Notes: a model not told the origin generated them from the sequence alone. DNA of 64,000 nucleotides from Mycolicibacterium komanii (GCF_001050035.1 NZ_CVTA01000055.1:62001-126000); one strand, 5' to 3'; shown: positions 53,906 to 62,543, counted from the first letter of the stretch. Program-made: numbers and translations.

Positions 53906-55612
53906 ATGGGCCATCGGGTCGTCGACCACATCGTCGAGTACCTCGCGGCGATCGGAGTGCGCTTCGTCTTCGGTGTCGACGGCGCCAACATCGAGGATCT
54001 CTACGATGCGGCGTTCTTCCGCTCCGACATCGACGCCGTGCTCGCCAAACACGAATTCTCCGCGGCCACCATGGCCGACGGTTACAGCCGCAGCGGCTGC
54101 GGTATCGGCGTGGTGGCCGCGACGTCCGGTGGCGGCGCGCTGAACACCGTCCCCGCACTGGGAGAGGCCCTCGCCAGCCGAGTTCCCGTGCTGGCCCTGA
54201 TCGGGCAGTCGCCGACCGCGCTCGACGGGCGGGGCGCGTTTCAAGACACCAGCGGCCGCAACGGGGCGCTCGACGCGCACGCGCTGTTCTCGGCCGTCTC
54301 GGTGCACTGCCGCCGGGTGCTTGCGCCCGCTGACATCGTCACCGCCCTGCCCGCCGCGATCGAGGCCGCCCGGACACGCCGAGGGCCGTCGGTCCTGCTG
54401 CTGCCCAAGGATATTCAGCAAGCCGAGATGCCGGCCAACGGCGGGGTGGTGGTCGGTGCGCACGCGGATGCGCGCACGGGCGACCCGCGGATGATCGCGC
54501 GGGCACTGCGCCGGGCCACGGGTCCGGTCACGATCATCGCGGGCGAACAGGTCGCGCGAGACGGTGCGCGCGCAGAGCTCGAGGCGCTGCGGGCTGTTCT
54601 GCGCGCCCGGGTGGCCACCGTGCCCGATGCCAAGGATGTGGCGGGCACGCCGGGCCTTGGTTCGTCATCGGCGTTGGGCGTGACCGGAGTGATGGGTCGT
54701 CCGCACATCGCTTCGGCACTCGCCGACAGCGCGGTGTGCCTGTTGGTCGGAACCAGGATGACGGTGACGGCCCGCGCCGGCCTCGACGCGGCACTGGCCG
54801 CGGTGCCGGTGTACTCGATCGGTTCCGCGCCACCGTATCTCGCGTGCACCCATGTGCACACCGACGATCTTCGCGGCTCGCTGACGACGCTCGCCGATGC
54901 GCTGTCGGGCGCGGGCCGCCCGGCGCACGTGCGGGTGCCCGACACGTTGACACGGTCCGAGCTGCGGCCGCCGGTGCACCGCGGGCCGGGCATCCGCTAC
55001 CGCGACGCGATGACCGCGCTCGACGCGGCGCTGCCCGACGGAGCGGACATCGTCGTCGACGCCGGCAACATCGGGGCGGCGGTGATTCACCACCTGGCGC
55101 CGCGCCGCGACGGTCGGTTCATCGTCGCGCTCGGCATGGGCGGCATGGGATACAGCTTCGGCGCCGGCATCGGAGTGGCGTTCGGCAGGGGCAGGCGCAC
55201 GGTGGTGATCGCCGGCGACGGCAGCTTCCTCATGCACGGCATGGAGATCCACACCGCACGCGAGTACCACCTGCCGGTGACGTTCTGCCTGTTCGACAAC
55301 CATGCACACGCGATGTGCGTCACCCGCGAACAGCACTTCTACGGAGATCGCTACAGCTACAACCGGTTCGGGCCGAGTCGGCTGGGTGCGGGGCTCGGTG
55401 CGATGTTCCCGGGACTACCGACCGCCGATGTCGACGACATCGCGTCGCTTCCGCACGCGCTCACCGCGGCGCTTCGGGCCGACGGCCCCGCCGTCGTCAG
55501 CGTCGAATGTTCTGCCGACGAGATTCCGCCGTTCGCGGCGTTTCTCGACCAGACCACCACCAAACCGCCCGCTACAGAGGAGATCTCGAGCCATGTCGCT
55601 ACCCGCCCTTGA
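53906..55612 (+). CDS. Thiamine diphosphate-dependent enzyme (acetolactate synthase/decarboxylase superfamily)
   Basis: A 568-residue three-domain ThDP enzyme. The PYR domain has the activating glutamate Glu50 in KHEFSAATMADGYSR, and a central Rossmann-like domain follows. The PP domain carries the cofactor motif GDGSFLMHG (about 436-444) ending in the DN pair of FDNHAHAMC. Family members decarboxylate 2-oxo acids and ligate the two-carbon unit to aldehydes or acyl groups. It is not a standard IlvB: no regulatory subunit follows and the sequence is divergent. First gene of a tight cassette; overlaps the next gene by 20 nt. Confidence 0.85.
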   Translation: MGHRVVDHIVEYLAAIGVRFVFGVDGANIEDLYDAAFFRSDIDAVLAKHEFSAATMADGYSRSGCGIGVVAATSGGGALNTVPALGEALASRVPVLALIGQSPTALDGRGAFQDTSGRNGALDAHALFSAVSVHCRRVLAPADIVTALPAAIEAARTRRGPSVLLLPKDIQQAEMPANGGVVVGAHADARTGDPRMIARALRRATGPVTIIAGEQVARDGARAELEALRAVLRARVATVPDAKDVAGTPGLGSSSALGVTGVMGRPHIASALADSAVCLLVGTRMTVTARAGLDAALAAVPVYSIGSAPPYLACTHVHTDDLRGSLTTLADALSGAGRPAHVRVPDTLTRSELRPPVHRGPGIRYRDAMTALDAALPDGADIVVDAGNIGAAVIHHLAPRRDGRFIVALGMGGMGYSFGAGIGVAFGRGRRTVVIAGDGSFLMHGMEIHTAREYHLPVTFCLFDNHAHAMCVTREQHFYGDRYSYNRFGPSRLGAGLGAMFPGLPTADVDDIASLPHALTAALRADGPAVVSVECSADEIPPFAAFLDQTTTKPPATEEISSHVATRP

Positions 55613-56258
55613 CGACATCACGGCCCATCGGGGCACCGACGAGCCGCTGGACGGCCTGATACGCGTCGAGACGTCACCGCGCGAGAAGGCGACGCCGATC
55701 ATCATGGAGATGATGCGTTCGGTCTATCCGCACGACTACGTCTACGGCGAGTACTGCACCGTCAACGACTACATCGACTGTCCGCCCGACGAGTTGTTCG
55801 CATACCTGTCCGACACCCGGTGTCTCGAGGAATGGACGTACAGCCTACGTGGATTCGCGCCCACCGAGGAACCGGGACTGTGGGTGGCCTACGACCGATT
55901 GGGTTCGCAGACACAGATTTTCACCCGCACGGTGGCCAACGAAGCCGCCATGACGGTGGACTACCACTGCGCCTGGGATCAGGGCAGGCATCTGTGGATG
56001 ATCTACCTGATGCGCGTCGTCGACGCACGGGTCGTTCTCGACAAACCGGGATCGGTCGTGCTGTGGACGAACTGTCATCACCCGTTCTACGACCGAAACC
56101 CCTATCCGGAGACGGCCCCGCCGGAGCGGCCGGTCTGGGTCGGAGACTTCTGGGACATGTTCGGCCCCGGTCACCTGCTCGAGTTGCGCAATCTCAAGGC
56201 CATCGCCGAGTACCGGCACCGCAACGGCCTTCCCGTGACGCCCGTTTGGATGAGGTGA
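55593..56258 (+). CDS. SRPBCC/START-like protein of the cassette
   Basis: A 221-residue protein. The segment DYIDCPPDELFAYLSDTRCLEEW (about 53-75) is the usual opening of SRPBCC (polyketide cyclase/dehydrase, Bet v 1-like) domains. It is rich in Trp and Tyr along the pocket-forming strands and ends in a helix (LLELRNLKAIAEYRHR). No catalytic motif is recognised. It may bind or cyclise the hydrophobic intermediate made by its neighbours. ATG 55593 lies inside the ThDP gene end. Function inferred from fold and context only. Confidence 0.75.
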   Translation: MSLPALDDITAHRGTDEPLDGLIRVETSPREKATPIIMEMMRSVYPHDYVYGEYCTVNDYIDCPPDELFAYLSDTRCLEEWTYSLRGFAPTEEPGLWVAYDRLGSQTQIFTRTVANEAAMTVDYHCAWDQGRHLWMIYLMRVVDARVVLDKPGSVVLWTNCHHPFYDRNPYPETAPPERPVWVGDFWDMFGPGHLLELRNLKAIAEYRHRNGLPVTPVWMR

Positions 56259-56262
56259 ACCG

Positions 56263-57273
56263 ATGACCGTCAGCCTTCTCGATGTCTCGACGTATCTGCC
56301 GGGCGAACCGATCGGCGCCGAATACTATGCCCAGTTCGCCGAATCAGATGACCTGCGCGACAATCTGATGTTCCGCGCCCCGCGATTCCGTCACCACGTC
56401 GCCCCCGACGAGACCGCCGTGGACATGGTCGAGCGTGCGGCCGCGGGCCTGATCGAACGTCACGGCCAGGATGCGGTCGCGGGCGCGGACGTGTTGATCA
56501 CCCACACCCAGATGCCCGATGTGCCGTTCTACGGCGGCGGCGGCGCCATGGCGCACCGGCTCGGCATGAAACCGTCGTGGGTGCTCGATCTGCACAACGG
56601 CGGCTGCGCGGCGTTCGTGCTCGGCCTTCAGGTGGCCCGGCAACTGTTGTCGTCCGGCGCCGGCCGCACGGCGCTGATCGCCGTCGCGCAGAACGCCGCC
56701 GGGCAGGCGTTCGACCAGCCGGGGGTCCGGCGCAAGGCGCAGGCGGCGGTGCCCGGCGATGGTGCGGCCGTCGGCCTCGTGGCGTTGTCCGAACAGTCGC
56801 CGATACTCGATGTCGAATGCCGTACGTACGGAGAGTTCGCCGGCGATATGACGGTCACTTCCGATCCGCCGCGAAAATGGTGGCAGCCCGGCCCCGGGGA
56901 GGGCTACATCGGCTTCACCGAGAGCAAGATCACCAAGGTGCTGGCGCGGGGCAACCGGCAGGTTCCCGAGGTGTCCTACGCAGTGTGTGACCGCATCGGG
57001 ATCAAGCCGCCGGACCTCGATGTGCTCGTCACCAATCAGCCGAACCGGGTGTTCCTGCGCAACTGGCGCGAAGCGCTCGAACTTCCCGCCGACCGCCACG
57101 TCGACACGTTCGAAGAGTGCGGCAACCTGTTCGGCGCGGGCATTCCGATCAACCTCGATCGCGCGATCGGCAGCGGCAGGCTCGAATCGGGTGAAGTCGT
57201 CTTGATGGCCGCGTTCGCCCATGCCGGTGATTTCGCAGGCGCTGCCGCTGTGCGGTGGGGCGGCCGCGGCTGA
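56263..57273 (+). CDS. KAS III-like beta-ketoacyl synthase homologue with altered active site
   Basis: A 336-residue thiolase-fold protein of the FabH/KAS III type. The nucleophile is Cys115 in DLHNGGCAAFVLGL. The position expected to hold the catalytic His (HQxNxR in FabH) reads NQPNRVF, with Asn258 instead of His. Asn288 in ECGNLFGAGIP matches the third residue. The Cys-Asn-Asn set suggests transacylation or ester/amide formation instead of standard decarboxylative condensation, or an unusual mechanism. Start ATG 56263 is four bases after the SRPBCC stop; the stop overlaps the aminotransferase ATG. Confidence 0.82.
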   Translation: MTVSLLDVSTYLPGEPIGAEYYAQFAESDDLRDNLMFRAPRFRHHVAPDETAVDMVERAAAGLIERHGQDAVAGADVLITHTQMPDVPFYGGGGAMAHRLGMKPSWVLDLHNGGCAAFVLGLQVARQLLSSGAGRTALIAVAQNAAGQAFDQPGVRRKAQAAVPGDGAAVGLVALSEQSPILDVECRTYGEFAGDMTVTSDPPRKWWQPGPGEGYIGFTESKITKVLARGNRQVPEVSYAVCDRIGIKPPDLDVLVTNQPNRVFLRNWREALELPADRHVDTFEECGNLFGAGIPINLDRAIGSGRLESGEVVLMAAFAHAGDFAGAAAVRWGGRG

Positions 57274-58307
57274 TGGCGGCCCCGAGGCGCAGCGGCGCGG
57301 AGGCCGTCGGCGCACTTCCCATCGCTCTTGACCCAACAGCGTTGTCGCTCAACGAGAACCCCTTTCCGCCGCTACCGTCCGTGCGATCGGCGTTGAGCGC
57401 CTCGATCGATGCGGCCAACCGGTATCCGGAGTACCTACCCGAGCGGCTGCGTTCGTTGATCGCCGATCGGATGGGTCTGTGCGATGAGCAGGTCGTGATC
57501 GGCGCGGGCGCGACCGGTGTGATCATGCAGGTGCTGCACGCGGTGACGAGTCCGGGCGACACGATGGTGATGGCGTCGCCGACGTTCGACGGGTATCCGA
57601 TCTTCGCGCAGATGGCCCGGCTCCGATCCGTCACCGTTCCGCTGGACGCGCACGGTCACCACGATCTCGACGCGATGGCGTCGGCTGCCGCCGATGCGAG
57701 CGTCGTGGTGGTGTGCCGCCCGCACAATCCGACCGGAACCATCGAACCCGCCGCCGACCTCGAGCGGTTCCTGCGGAGGGTGTCACCGGATACCGTGGTG
57801 CTTCTCGACGAGGCTTACGCGGAGTTCTTGACGCCGGAGTGCCGGATCGACGCCGTGGATCTCGTCGCGCGCTACCCGAATGTCGTGGTGCTGCGGACGT
57901 TTTCGAAGGCGTACGGGTTGGCCGGACTGCGCATCGGTTACGGCTTCTGTGCACCTCGGCTCGCTCGACGCCTGTGGACCATGCAGTTGCCGTTCGGCGT
58001 GGCGATCACCGCGTTCGTCGCGGTGGCGGCGTCTTTCGACGCGGAAGCCGAGTTGTGCCAACGGATCCGGATGATCACCAGCGAGCGGCGCTACCTGCGC
58101 ATGCGGCTGCGGTCGATGGGCGTGTACAGCACCGAGAGCAACGCCAATTTCGTATATGTGCCGGACCGCGGCGGCGATTGGGGACCGGCGTTCGCCTCGA
58201 CGGGAGTGCGCGTGCGGCAGTACGCCGACGGCGGTGTGCGCATCACCGTCGGCGATCGCCGGTCGACGCGCGCCGTGGTCGCGGCGGTGGCAGAGGCGCT
58301 GCGCTGA
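57273..58307 (+). CDS. PLP-dependent class I/II aminotransferase (HisC-like)
   Basis: A 344-residue fold-type I enzyme. The substrate arm SLNENPFPPLP and PHNPTG and LLDEAYAEF are typical of histidinol-phosphate aminotransferase relatives, and Lys212 in TFSKAYGLAGLRIGYG is the PLP lysine. ATG 57273 overlaps the KAS III-like stop (TGATG). As the last gene of a cassette with C-C-bond-forming enzymes it may aminate a ketone intermediate. A genuine HisC role is unlikely because no histidine genes adjoin. Product unknown. Confidence 0.85.
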   Translation: MAAPRRSGAEAVGALPIALDPTALSLNENPFPPLPSVRSALSASIDAANRYPEYLPERLRSLIADRMGLCDEQVVIGAGATGVIMQVLHAVTSPGDTMVMASPTFDGYPIFAQMARLRSVTVPLDAHGHHDLDAMASAAADASVVVVCRPHNPTGTIEPAADLERFLRRVSPDTVVLLDEAYAEFLTPECRIDAVDLVARYPNVVVLRTFSKAYGLAGLRIGYGFCAPRLARRLWTMQLPFGVAITAFVAVAASFDAEAELCQRIRMITSERRYLRMRLRSMGVYSTESNANFVYVPDRGGDWGPAFASTGVRVRQYADGGVRITVGDRRSTRAVVAAVAEALR

Positions 58308-58346
58308 AATCTGCTGACCGCGTCGAGCGATGCGGTATGAAGAGGC

Positions 58347-58865
58347 GTGGCCCCTGAACCGTCACGACCGCCGCAGGACGACCGTGACCCGATCGCGCTC
58401 GCCCGGGCCAACTGGGAGCGCTCCGGTTGGGGGGATGTCGCCGACGGCATGGTCGCGGTGACGTCGGTGATGCGGGCCCACCAGATCCTGTTGGCCCGCG
58501 TGGAGGGCGCACTTCGTCCCTACGACCTGAGCTTCTCGCGGTTCGAGCTGCTGAGGTTGCTGGCGTTCACCCGCAACGGCGCGCTGCCGATCACCAAGGC
58601 GTCGGACCGGCTACAGGTCCACGTCACCAGCGTCACGCACGCCATCCGACGGCTCGAAGCCGACGGTCTGGTCGAGCGGATTCCCCATCCGACCGACGGC
58701 CGGACCACGCTGGTGCAGATCACCGACCTCGGCCGATCGACCGTCGAGGACGCCACGGTGACGTTGAACAACGAGGTGTTCGCCGACATCGGCATGTCGG
58801 TCGCCGAGTCGCGGGCGCTGGCCGACTCGATCCAGACGCTGCGCCGCAACTCTGGGGACTTCTAG
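58347..58865 (+). CDS. MarR-family transcriptional regulator
   Basis: A 172-residue winged-helix regulator. The MarR core runs from MVAVTSVMRAHQILLARVEGAL to TKASDRLQVHVTSVTHAIRRLEADGLV and the wing HPTDGRTTLVQIT. By sequence type and position it corresponds to Rv0737 of M. tuberculosis, which follows rslA directly there. Here the four-gene cassette lies between. It starts at GTG 58347, 39 bp after the cassette, and may be co-transcribed or control it. Confidence 0.88.
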   Translation: MAPEPSRPPQDDRDPIALARANWERSGWGDVADGMVAVTSVMRAHQILLARVEGALRPYDLSFSRFELLRLLAFTRNGALPITKASDRLQVHVTSVTHAIRRLEADGLVERIPHPTDGRTTLVQITDLGRSTVEDATVTLNNEVFADIGMSVAESRALADSIQTLRRNSGDF

Positions 58866-58874
58866 GTCCGGTCG

Positions 58875-58970
58875 GTGCGCGGATGCTCGCCGATCCGCAC
58901 GCCGTCGTTCGGCACCGAGAAGGGTCTGATGGGCAAGCTGAAGGACGCGGTCGACCCCGACAAGACGTAA
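58875..58970 (+). other. Short open stretch, possible gene remnant
   Basis: Between the MarR gene and the convergent NmrA-like gene, one frame from GTG 58875 encodes 31 residues ending in TEKGLMGKLKDAVDPDKT. The end reads like the C-terminus of a longer protein, perhaps a degraded gene, but there is no ribosome site and I cannot name a family. It could equally be non-coding. Confidence 0.2.
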
Positions 58971-58992
58971 CCTTTCCTGCTCGCGGTCACTG

Positions 58993-59949
58993 TCATGCCG
59001 CCCTCTGTCGCGCCACCCATTCGCGGAACGACAGCAGGTCGGGATTGAGCGTCCGCACGAAGTCCAGATCGCGTACCGCGATGAATCGTTCGGAGTCCTC
59101 GGCGTAGTACTGGAACATGTTGGCTATCTCGACGGCGCCGGGAAAGCCCAGCGCGCGCAACTCGTCCCAGGACTGCGGCCGGTAGAGCACCGGTTCTCCG
59201 TGCAGCGTCGACAGTTCCGCGGCGAACTGGTCGCCGGTCAAGTGGTCACCGGCGATGCTCACCGTCTCGCCGATGAGCTCCGAACCGCGCTTGAAGATAC
59301 CCAGGGCGGTGCGGCCGATGTCCTCCACTGCGATCGCGGCCATCGGCCGGTCCGCCATCGGCAGCGTCAACACGAGTTCGCCGCTGTCGACGCGCACCGG
59401 TTGCAGGTCCGCGGTGAACCCCTCGTAGAACCCGGCGGTGCGCAGAAACGTCGTCGGCACGCCGAGATCGGCGAAGAAGCCGTCCGCCTCGGCCTTGGCG
59501 TCGAAGTGCGGCACCTTGTACCGTCCCTCGATGGTCGGCACCCGGTCGCCGTCACCGAAGTGGTCACGGGTGTCCTCGAGCGTCGACCAGACGACGTGTG
59601 CCACACCCGCGGACTTCGCCGCGCGCGCCGCCGTTTCGGCCTGGTGCAGTTCGGATTCCGCCCGACTGCGTGCGGCCTCCCCCTGCGCCGTCCGGTCCGC
59701 CCAGTAGTTCGTGACGACGAACGCCGCTGAGGCGCCGTCGAATGCGCGCTCCAGGCTGGCGGAGTCGTAGAGGTCGGCCTCGACCACGTCCGCGCCGCGG
59801 TCGGCCAGCTGCCTGGCCTGCGTCGACTGCGGGTTGCGCGTTATCGCGCGCACTCGGAACTGCCGGTCCGGATCGGTGAGGATCGCTCGGGCGAGCCCGC
59901 CGCCCTGCTTGCCGGTGGCTCCCACAACGGTGATCACTTGCTGCGACAT
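58993..59949 (-). CDS. NmrA/YcaC-like NAD(P)-binding protein
   Basis: A 318-residue atypical SDR of the NmrA group. The N-terminal nucleotide motif ITVVGATGKQGGGLARAIL is followed by RAITRNPQSTQARQLADRGADVVEADLYD. These proteins act as NAD(P)-sensing or quinone/hydroxylamine reductase-like enzymes. ATG 59949 has AAGGAG six bases upstream; ATG 59955 is too close to the ribosome site. It is divergent from a MarR gene with two perfect palindromes between them, so it is probably its target. Confidence 0.87.
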   Translation of the reverse strand: MSQQVITVVGATGKQGGGLARAILTDPDRQFRVRAITRNPQSTQARQLADRGADVVEADLYDSASLERAFDGASAAFVVTNYWADRTAQGEAARSRAESELHQAETAARAAKSAGVAHVVWSTLEDTRDHFGDGDRVPTIEGRYKVPHFDAKAEADGFFADLGVPTTFLRTAGFYEGFTADLQPVRVDSGELVLTLPMADRPMAAIAVEDIGRTALGIFKRGSELIGETVSIAGDHLTGDQFAAELSTLHGEPVLYRPQSWDELRALGFPGAVEIANMFQYYAEDSERFIAVRDLDFVRTLNPDLLSFREWVARQRAA

Positions 59950-59964
59950 GGTCATCTCCTTTTA

Positions 59965-60030
59965 GGTTGATACGTCAACCCAACCCAGAGTAGCTCCTTG
60001 GGTTGATATGTCAACCTAACCCGGTAGGAT
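59965..60030. promoter_or_regulatory. Twin palindromic MarR operators between the NmrA-like and MarR genes
   Basis: GGTTGATACGTCAACC (59965-59980) and GGTTGATATGTCAACC (60001-60016) are perfect-armed palindromes 36 bp apart. A TANNNT -10 (TAGGAT, 60025-60030) reads toward the MarR gene, which starts seven bases later. This indicates autoregulation and control of the divergent NmrA-like gene. Confidence 0.82.
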
Positions 60031-60037
60031 CGGAGAC

Positions 60038-60514
60038 ATGGCGGGTAGAAGGCAGCTGTCTGACGAAGAACTGGACGCCTGGCGCGCGTTCGTGGCGATG
60101 CGGCACGGGCTCGAGCGGCACCTGGTGGCCCACCTTCAGCGGGAGTTCGGACTGTCGGACTCGGATTTCGAGATCCTCGTCAACCTGTCCGATGCGCCGA
60201 AGGGCCGGATGCGAGCGTACGAGCTGGGCAGGGCCACCCACTGGGAGAAGACCCGGTTGTCGCACCACCTGCGCCGGATGGAGAAGCGCGGGATGATCCG
60301 CCGCGAAGACTCAGGGGCCCGCTATCCGGACATCGTGCTGACCGAGGCCGGGCGTGACGCGATCAAGGCGTCGGCACCCGCCAACGCCGCGCGGGTGCGG
60401 GAGTTGTTCATCGACGTGCTCGGCCCGAAACGCCTGGCGGCGCTTCAAGCAATGTCCGAAGACGTCATCGCCGCGATCGACGAACATCTGGCGAAGGATT
60501 GCACCCTCGAGTGA
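60038..60514 (+). CDS. MarR-family transcriptional regulator
   Basis: A 158-residue winged-helix protein. The DNA-binding region includes MRAYELGRATHWEKTRLSHHLRRMEKRGMIRRED and the wing GARYPDIVLTEAG. It lies divergent from the NmrA-like oxidoreductase with two palindromes between, so it likely represses both. It ends six bases before the convergent histidine-kinase gene. The ligand is unknown; redox-active phenols or quinones would suit the NmrA partner. Confidence 0.9.
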   Translation: MAGRRQLSDEELDAWRAFVAMRHGLERHLVAHLQREFGLSDSDFEILVNLSDAPKGRMRAYELGRATHWEKTRLSHHLRRMEKRGMIRREDSGARYPDIVLTEAGRDAIKASAPANAARVRELFIDVLGPKRLAALQAMSEDVIAAIDEHLAKDCTLE

Positions 60515-60520
60515 TCGGCC

Positions 60521-61759
60521 CTACTCCGGTATCGACGGCAGCGGGATCGTCGCCGTCACCGCGGTGCCCGCGCCCGGACGGGACCGGATGTTGAGCCGGC
60601 CGCCGACGATCTCGGCGCGCTCGGCCATCGACAGCAGGCCGTAGCCGCCCATGTCGTCGCCGCCGAGCGGATGCTCGAAGGTGTCGAAACCGATTCCGTC
60701 GTCGATGATCTCGAGTCGCGCCACATCGCCGTTGTCGCCGGAGTCGACGGTGAACATCAGGCGCGCCGACGTCGCCTTGGCGTGTTTGACGACGTTCTGC
60801 AGGCACTCCTGGGCGATCCGGTACAGCGCGAGCTCGATGTGGTCGGGCAGCCGGCGCTCGGCGAGATCGACGTCGATACCGATCTGCGGTATCGACCTGG
60901 CGAGGCTGGCCAGGCCACCGGCCAGTCCGAGGTCGTCGAGGACCGGGGGCCGCAGCCCGCTGATCGCAGCCCGCGCCTCCTGAAGCGTCAGGTCGACCAG
61001 TTCGCGGGCCTTGCCGAGTTGTTCGGCGACGATCGCGGGGTCGTCGGACCGGGTCGCGGCGTCCAGCCGATAGGACAGCGTCACCAGTCGCTGTGAGATG
61101 CCGTCGTGGATATCGCCTGCGAGACGGCGTCTTTCGAGCTCCTGGGCCTCGATCACCTGCTCGACGAAGTTCTCGTGCGCGCGTTCGCGGGCCACCAACT
61201 GCCGGTGCAGCCGGGCTTGATGCATCGCACCGGCGATGAGCCTGCCGATCACCACCAGCAACTCGACATCACGCTCGGTGAACTCGCGGCGCTCGACGGT
61301 GTGCACGTTGAGCACGCCGACCAGGCCGCCCGGGTCGGTCTCCATCGGCACCGACACCATCGACGTGAAATCCGAACCCCGCAGCGACTGAAACGGCATG
61401 TAGCGCGGGTCGGACTCCTTGTCCTGGGTGATCACCACGGGTTCGCGGTGGCTGGCCACCCAGCCCGAGATGCCTTGTCCCAGCGGCAGTCTGATCTTGC
61501 CGATCTCGGCGTCGAAGGGTGGCGTGGCGCCCGCCAGCGTGAGTGAGCGGTCGCTGTCGTCGAGCACGTGGACGAAGCAAACGTCGCTGGCCGTGGCCGC
61601 GGTGATCATCCGCGCGGCCGCGGCGGCCAGCGGTTCGACGCCCGGCCCCTTCGAAGCCGCCTGGATCAGCTCGCGCAGCAGCGCCAGCTCGCGGTCGACG
61701 GCCAGCGCGTACTGGCTGAGATCGCGCACCGCGTCCGACGAGCCCGGTTCCGTGCTCAC
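60521..61759 (-). CDS. GAF-containing sensor histidine kinase (NarL-type partner)
   Basis: A 412-residue cytosolic kinase. A GAF domain occupies about residues 30-190. The HisKA_3 dimer/phosphoacceptor helix LERRRLAGDIHDGISQRLVTL holds the His, and the HATPase_c domain ends with IDDGIGFD and GGYGLLSMAERAE. No transmembrane helix is visible, so the signal is internal. GTG 61759 overlaps the response-regulator stop (GTGA); the long upstream frame is shadow. Confidence 0.9.
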   Translation of the reverse strand: MSTEPGSSDAVRDLSQYALAVDRELALLRELIQAASKGPGVEPLAAAAARMITAATASDVCFVHVLDDSDRSLTLAGATPPFDAEIGKIRLPLGQGISGWVASHREPVVITQDKESDPRYMPFQSLRGSDFTSMVSVPMETDPGGLVGVLNVHTVERREFTERDVELLVVIGRLIAGAMHQARLHRQLVARERAHENFVEQVIEAQELERRRLAGDIHDGISQRLVTLSYRLDAATRSDDPAIVAEQLGKARELVDLTLQEARAAISGLRPPVLDDLGLAGGLASLARSIPQIGIDVDLAERRLPDHIELALYRIAQECLQNVVKHAKATSARLMFTVDSGDNGDVARLEIIDDGIGFDTFEHPLGGDDMGGYGLLSMAERAEIVGGRLNIRSRPGAGTAVTATIPLPSIPE

Positions 61760-62418
61760 TTGAAGATTCCCTCGCGAAGAGCGGTCGCGACGGCGCCCGT
61801 GCGGTCGCTGACGCCCAGCTTGCGGTAGATCGAGCTGAGGTGCGTCTTGACCGTCTCGTCGCCGATCACGAGCTTGGCGGCGATCGCCCGGTTCGACAGC
61901 CCGTTGACGACGAGCGAGAGGATCTCGCTCTCGCGCTGGGTCAGGCCCTGGCGTGCGCCCGGCCAGAACTCGTCGCGCTGCAACCGAGCCGCGGTGTCGA
62001 CGGCTCGGGCCGCCATGCCCGGGTCGATCGCTGTTTCGCCGCGATGCACGAACTCCAGCTGGCGCACCAGCTCGTCGCTGCTGATGCTCTTGAGCAGATA
62101 ACCGGACGCCCCGACCCGGAGGGCCTGGAACAGGTACTGCTCGTCGTCGTAGACCGAGAGCATGACGATCTTGCGGCCGGCGTTGCGCTGGCGCAGTTCG
62201 GCGCACAGGTCCAGCCCGCTCGCCCCCTGCATCCGCACGTCGCACAGGACGATGTCGGGATCGAGATCGTCGATCACCGCAACCGCGCGTTCGGCGCCGA
62301 CGGCCTGCCCGACGACCTGCACGCGGTCGGCGAACGCCGCCAGCATGGCCTTGAGGCCCTCGATGACCATTTCGTGGTCGTCGACCAGCACAAGACGCAC
62401 CGGTGGGCTGCTCGGCAT
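61756..62418 (-). CDS. NarL/FixJ-family response regulator
   Basis: A 220-residue regulator. The receiver domain has the acidic pair VDDHE, the phosphoacceptor Asp in DIVLCDVRMQG (about residue 57) and the Lys in YLLKSISSDEL. The C-terminal LuxR-type HTH contains LTQRESEILSLVVNGLSNRAIA and VKTHLSSIYRKLGVSDRTGAV. It is translated just before its kinase. Targets unknown. Confidence 0.93.
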   Translation of the reverse strand: MPSSPPVRLVLVDDHEMVIEGLKAMLAAFADRVQVVGQAVGAERAVAVIDDLDPDIVLCDVRMQGASGLDLCAELRQRNAGRKIVMLSVYDDEQYLFQALRVGASGYLLKSISSDELVRQLEFVHRGETAIDPGMAARAVDTAARLQRDEFWPGARQGLTQRESEILSLVVNGLSNRAIAAKLVIGDETVKTHLSSIYRKLGVSDRTGAVATALREGIFK

Positions 62419-62494
62419 GCCCCCACCTTAGAGGCGCCATTTCCCAGGTGAAGCAGGTTGCCGGGGCGTGGCGGGAGGAATCGGCACCGATGAT

Positions 62495-62516
62495 CCCCCG
62501 ATTGGGGGAGGCCCCC
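62495..62516. promoter_or_regulatory. Overlapping G/C-run hairpins between the response regulator and HAD genes
   Basis: CCCCC (62495-62499), GATT, GGGGG (62504-62508), AGG, CCCCC (62512-62516) can form two mutually exclusive hairpins that share the middle G-run. It lies in the 125 bp divergent intergenic region. It may be an attenuation-like or protein-binding element; seen only as sequence. Confidence 0.35.
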
Positions 62517-62543
62517 GCCTGTGATGGCGACCACTCTTTACAT

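Noticed and set aside
57273..58307. Histidine biosynthesis gene hisC
   Set aside because: The fold matches, but it is the last gene of an overlapping cassette with no histidine genes around, so a HisC label would be misleading.
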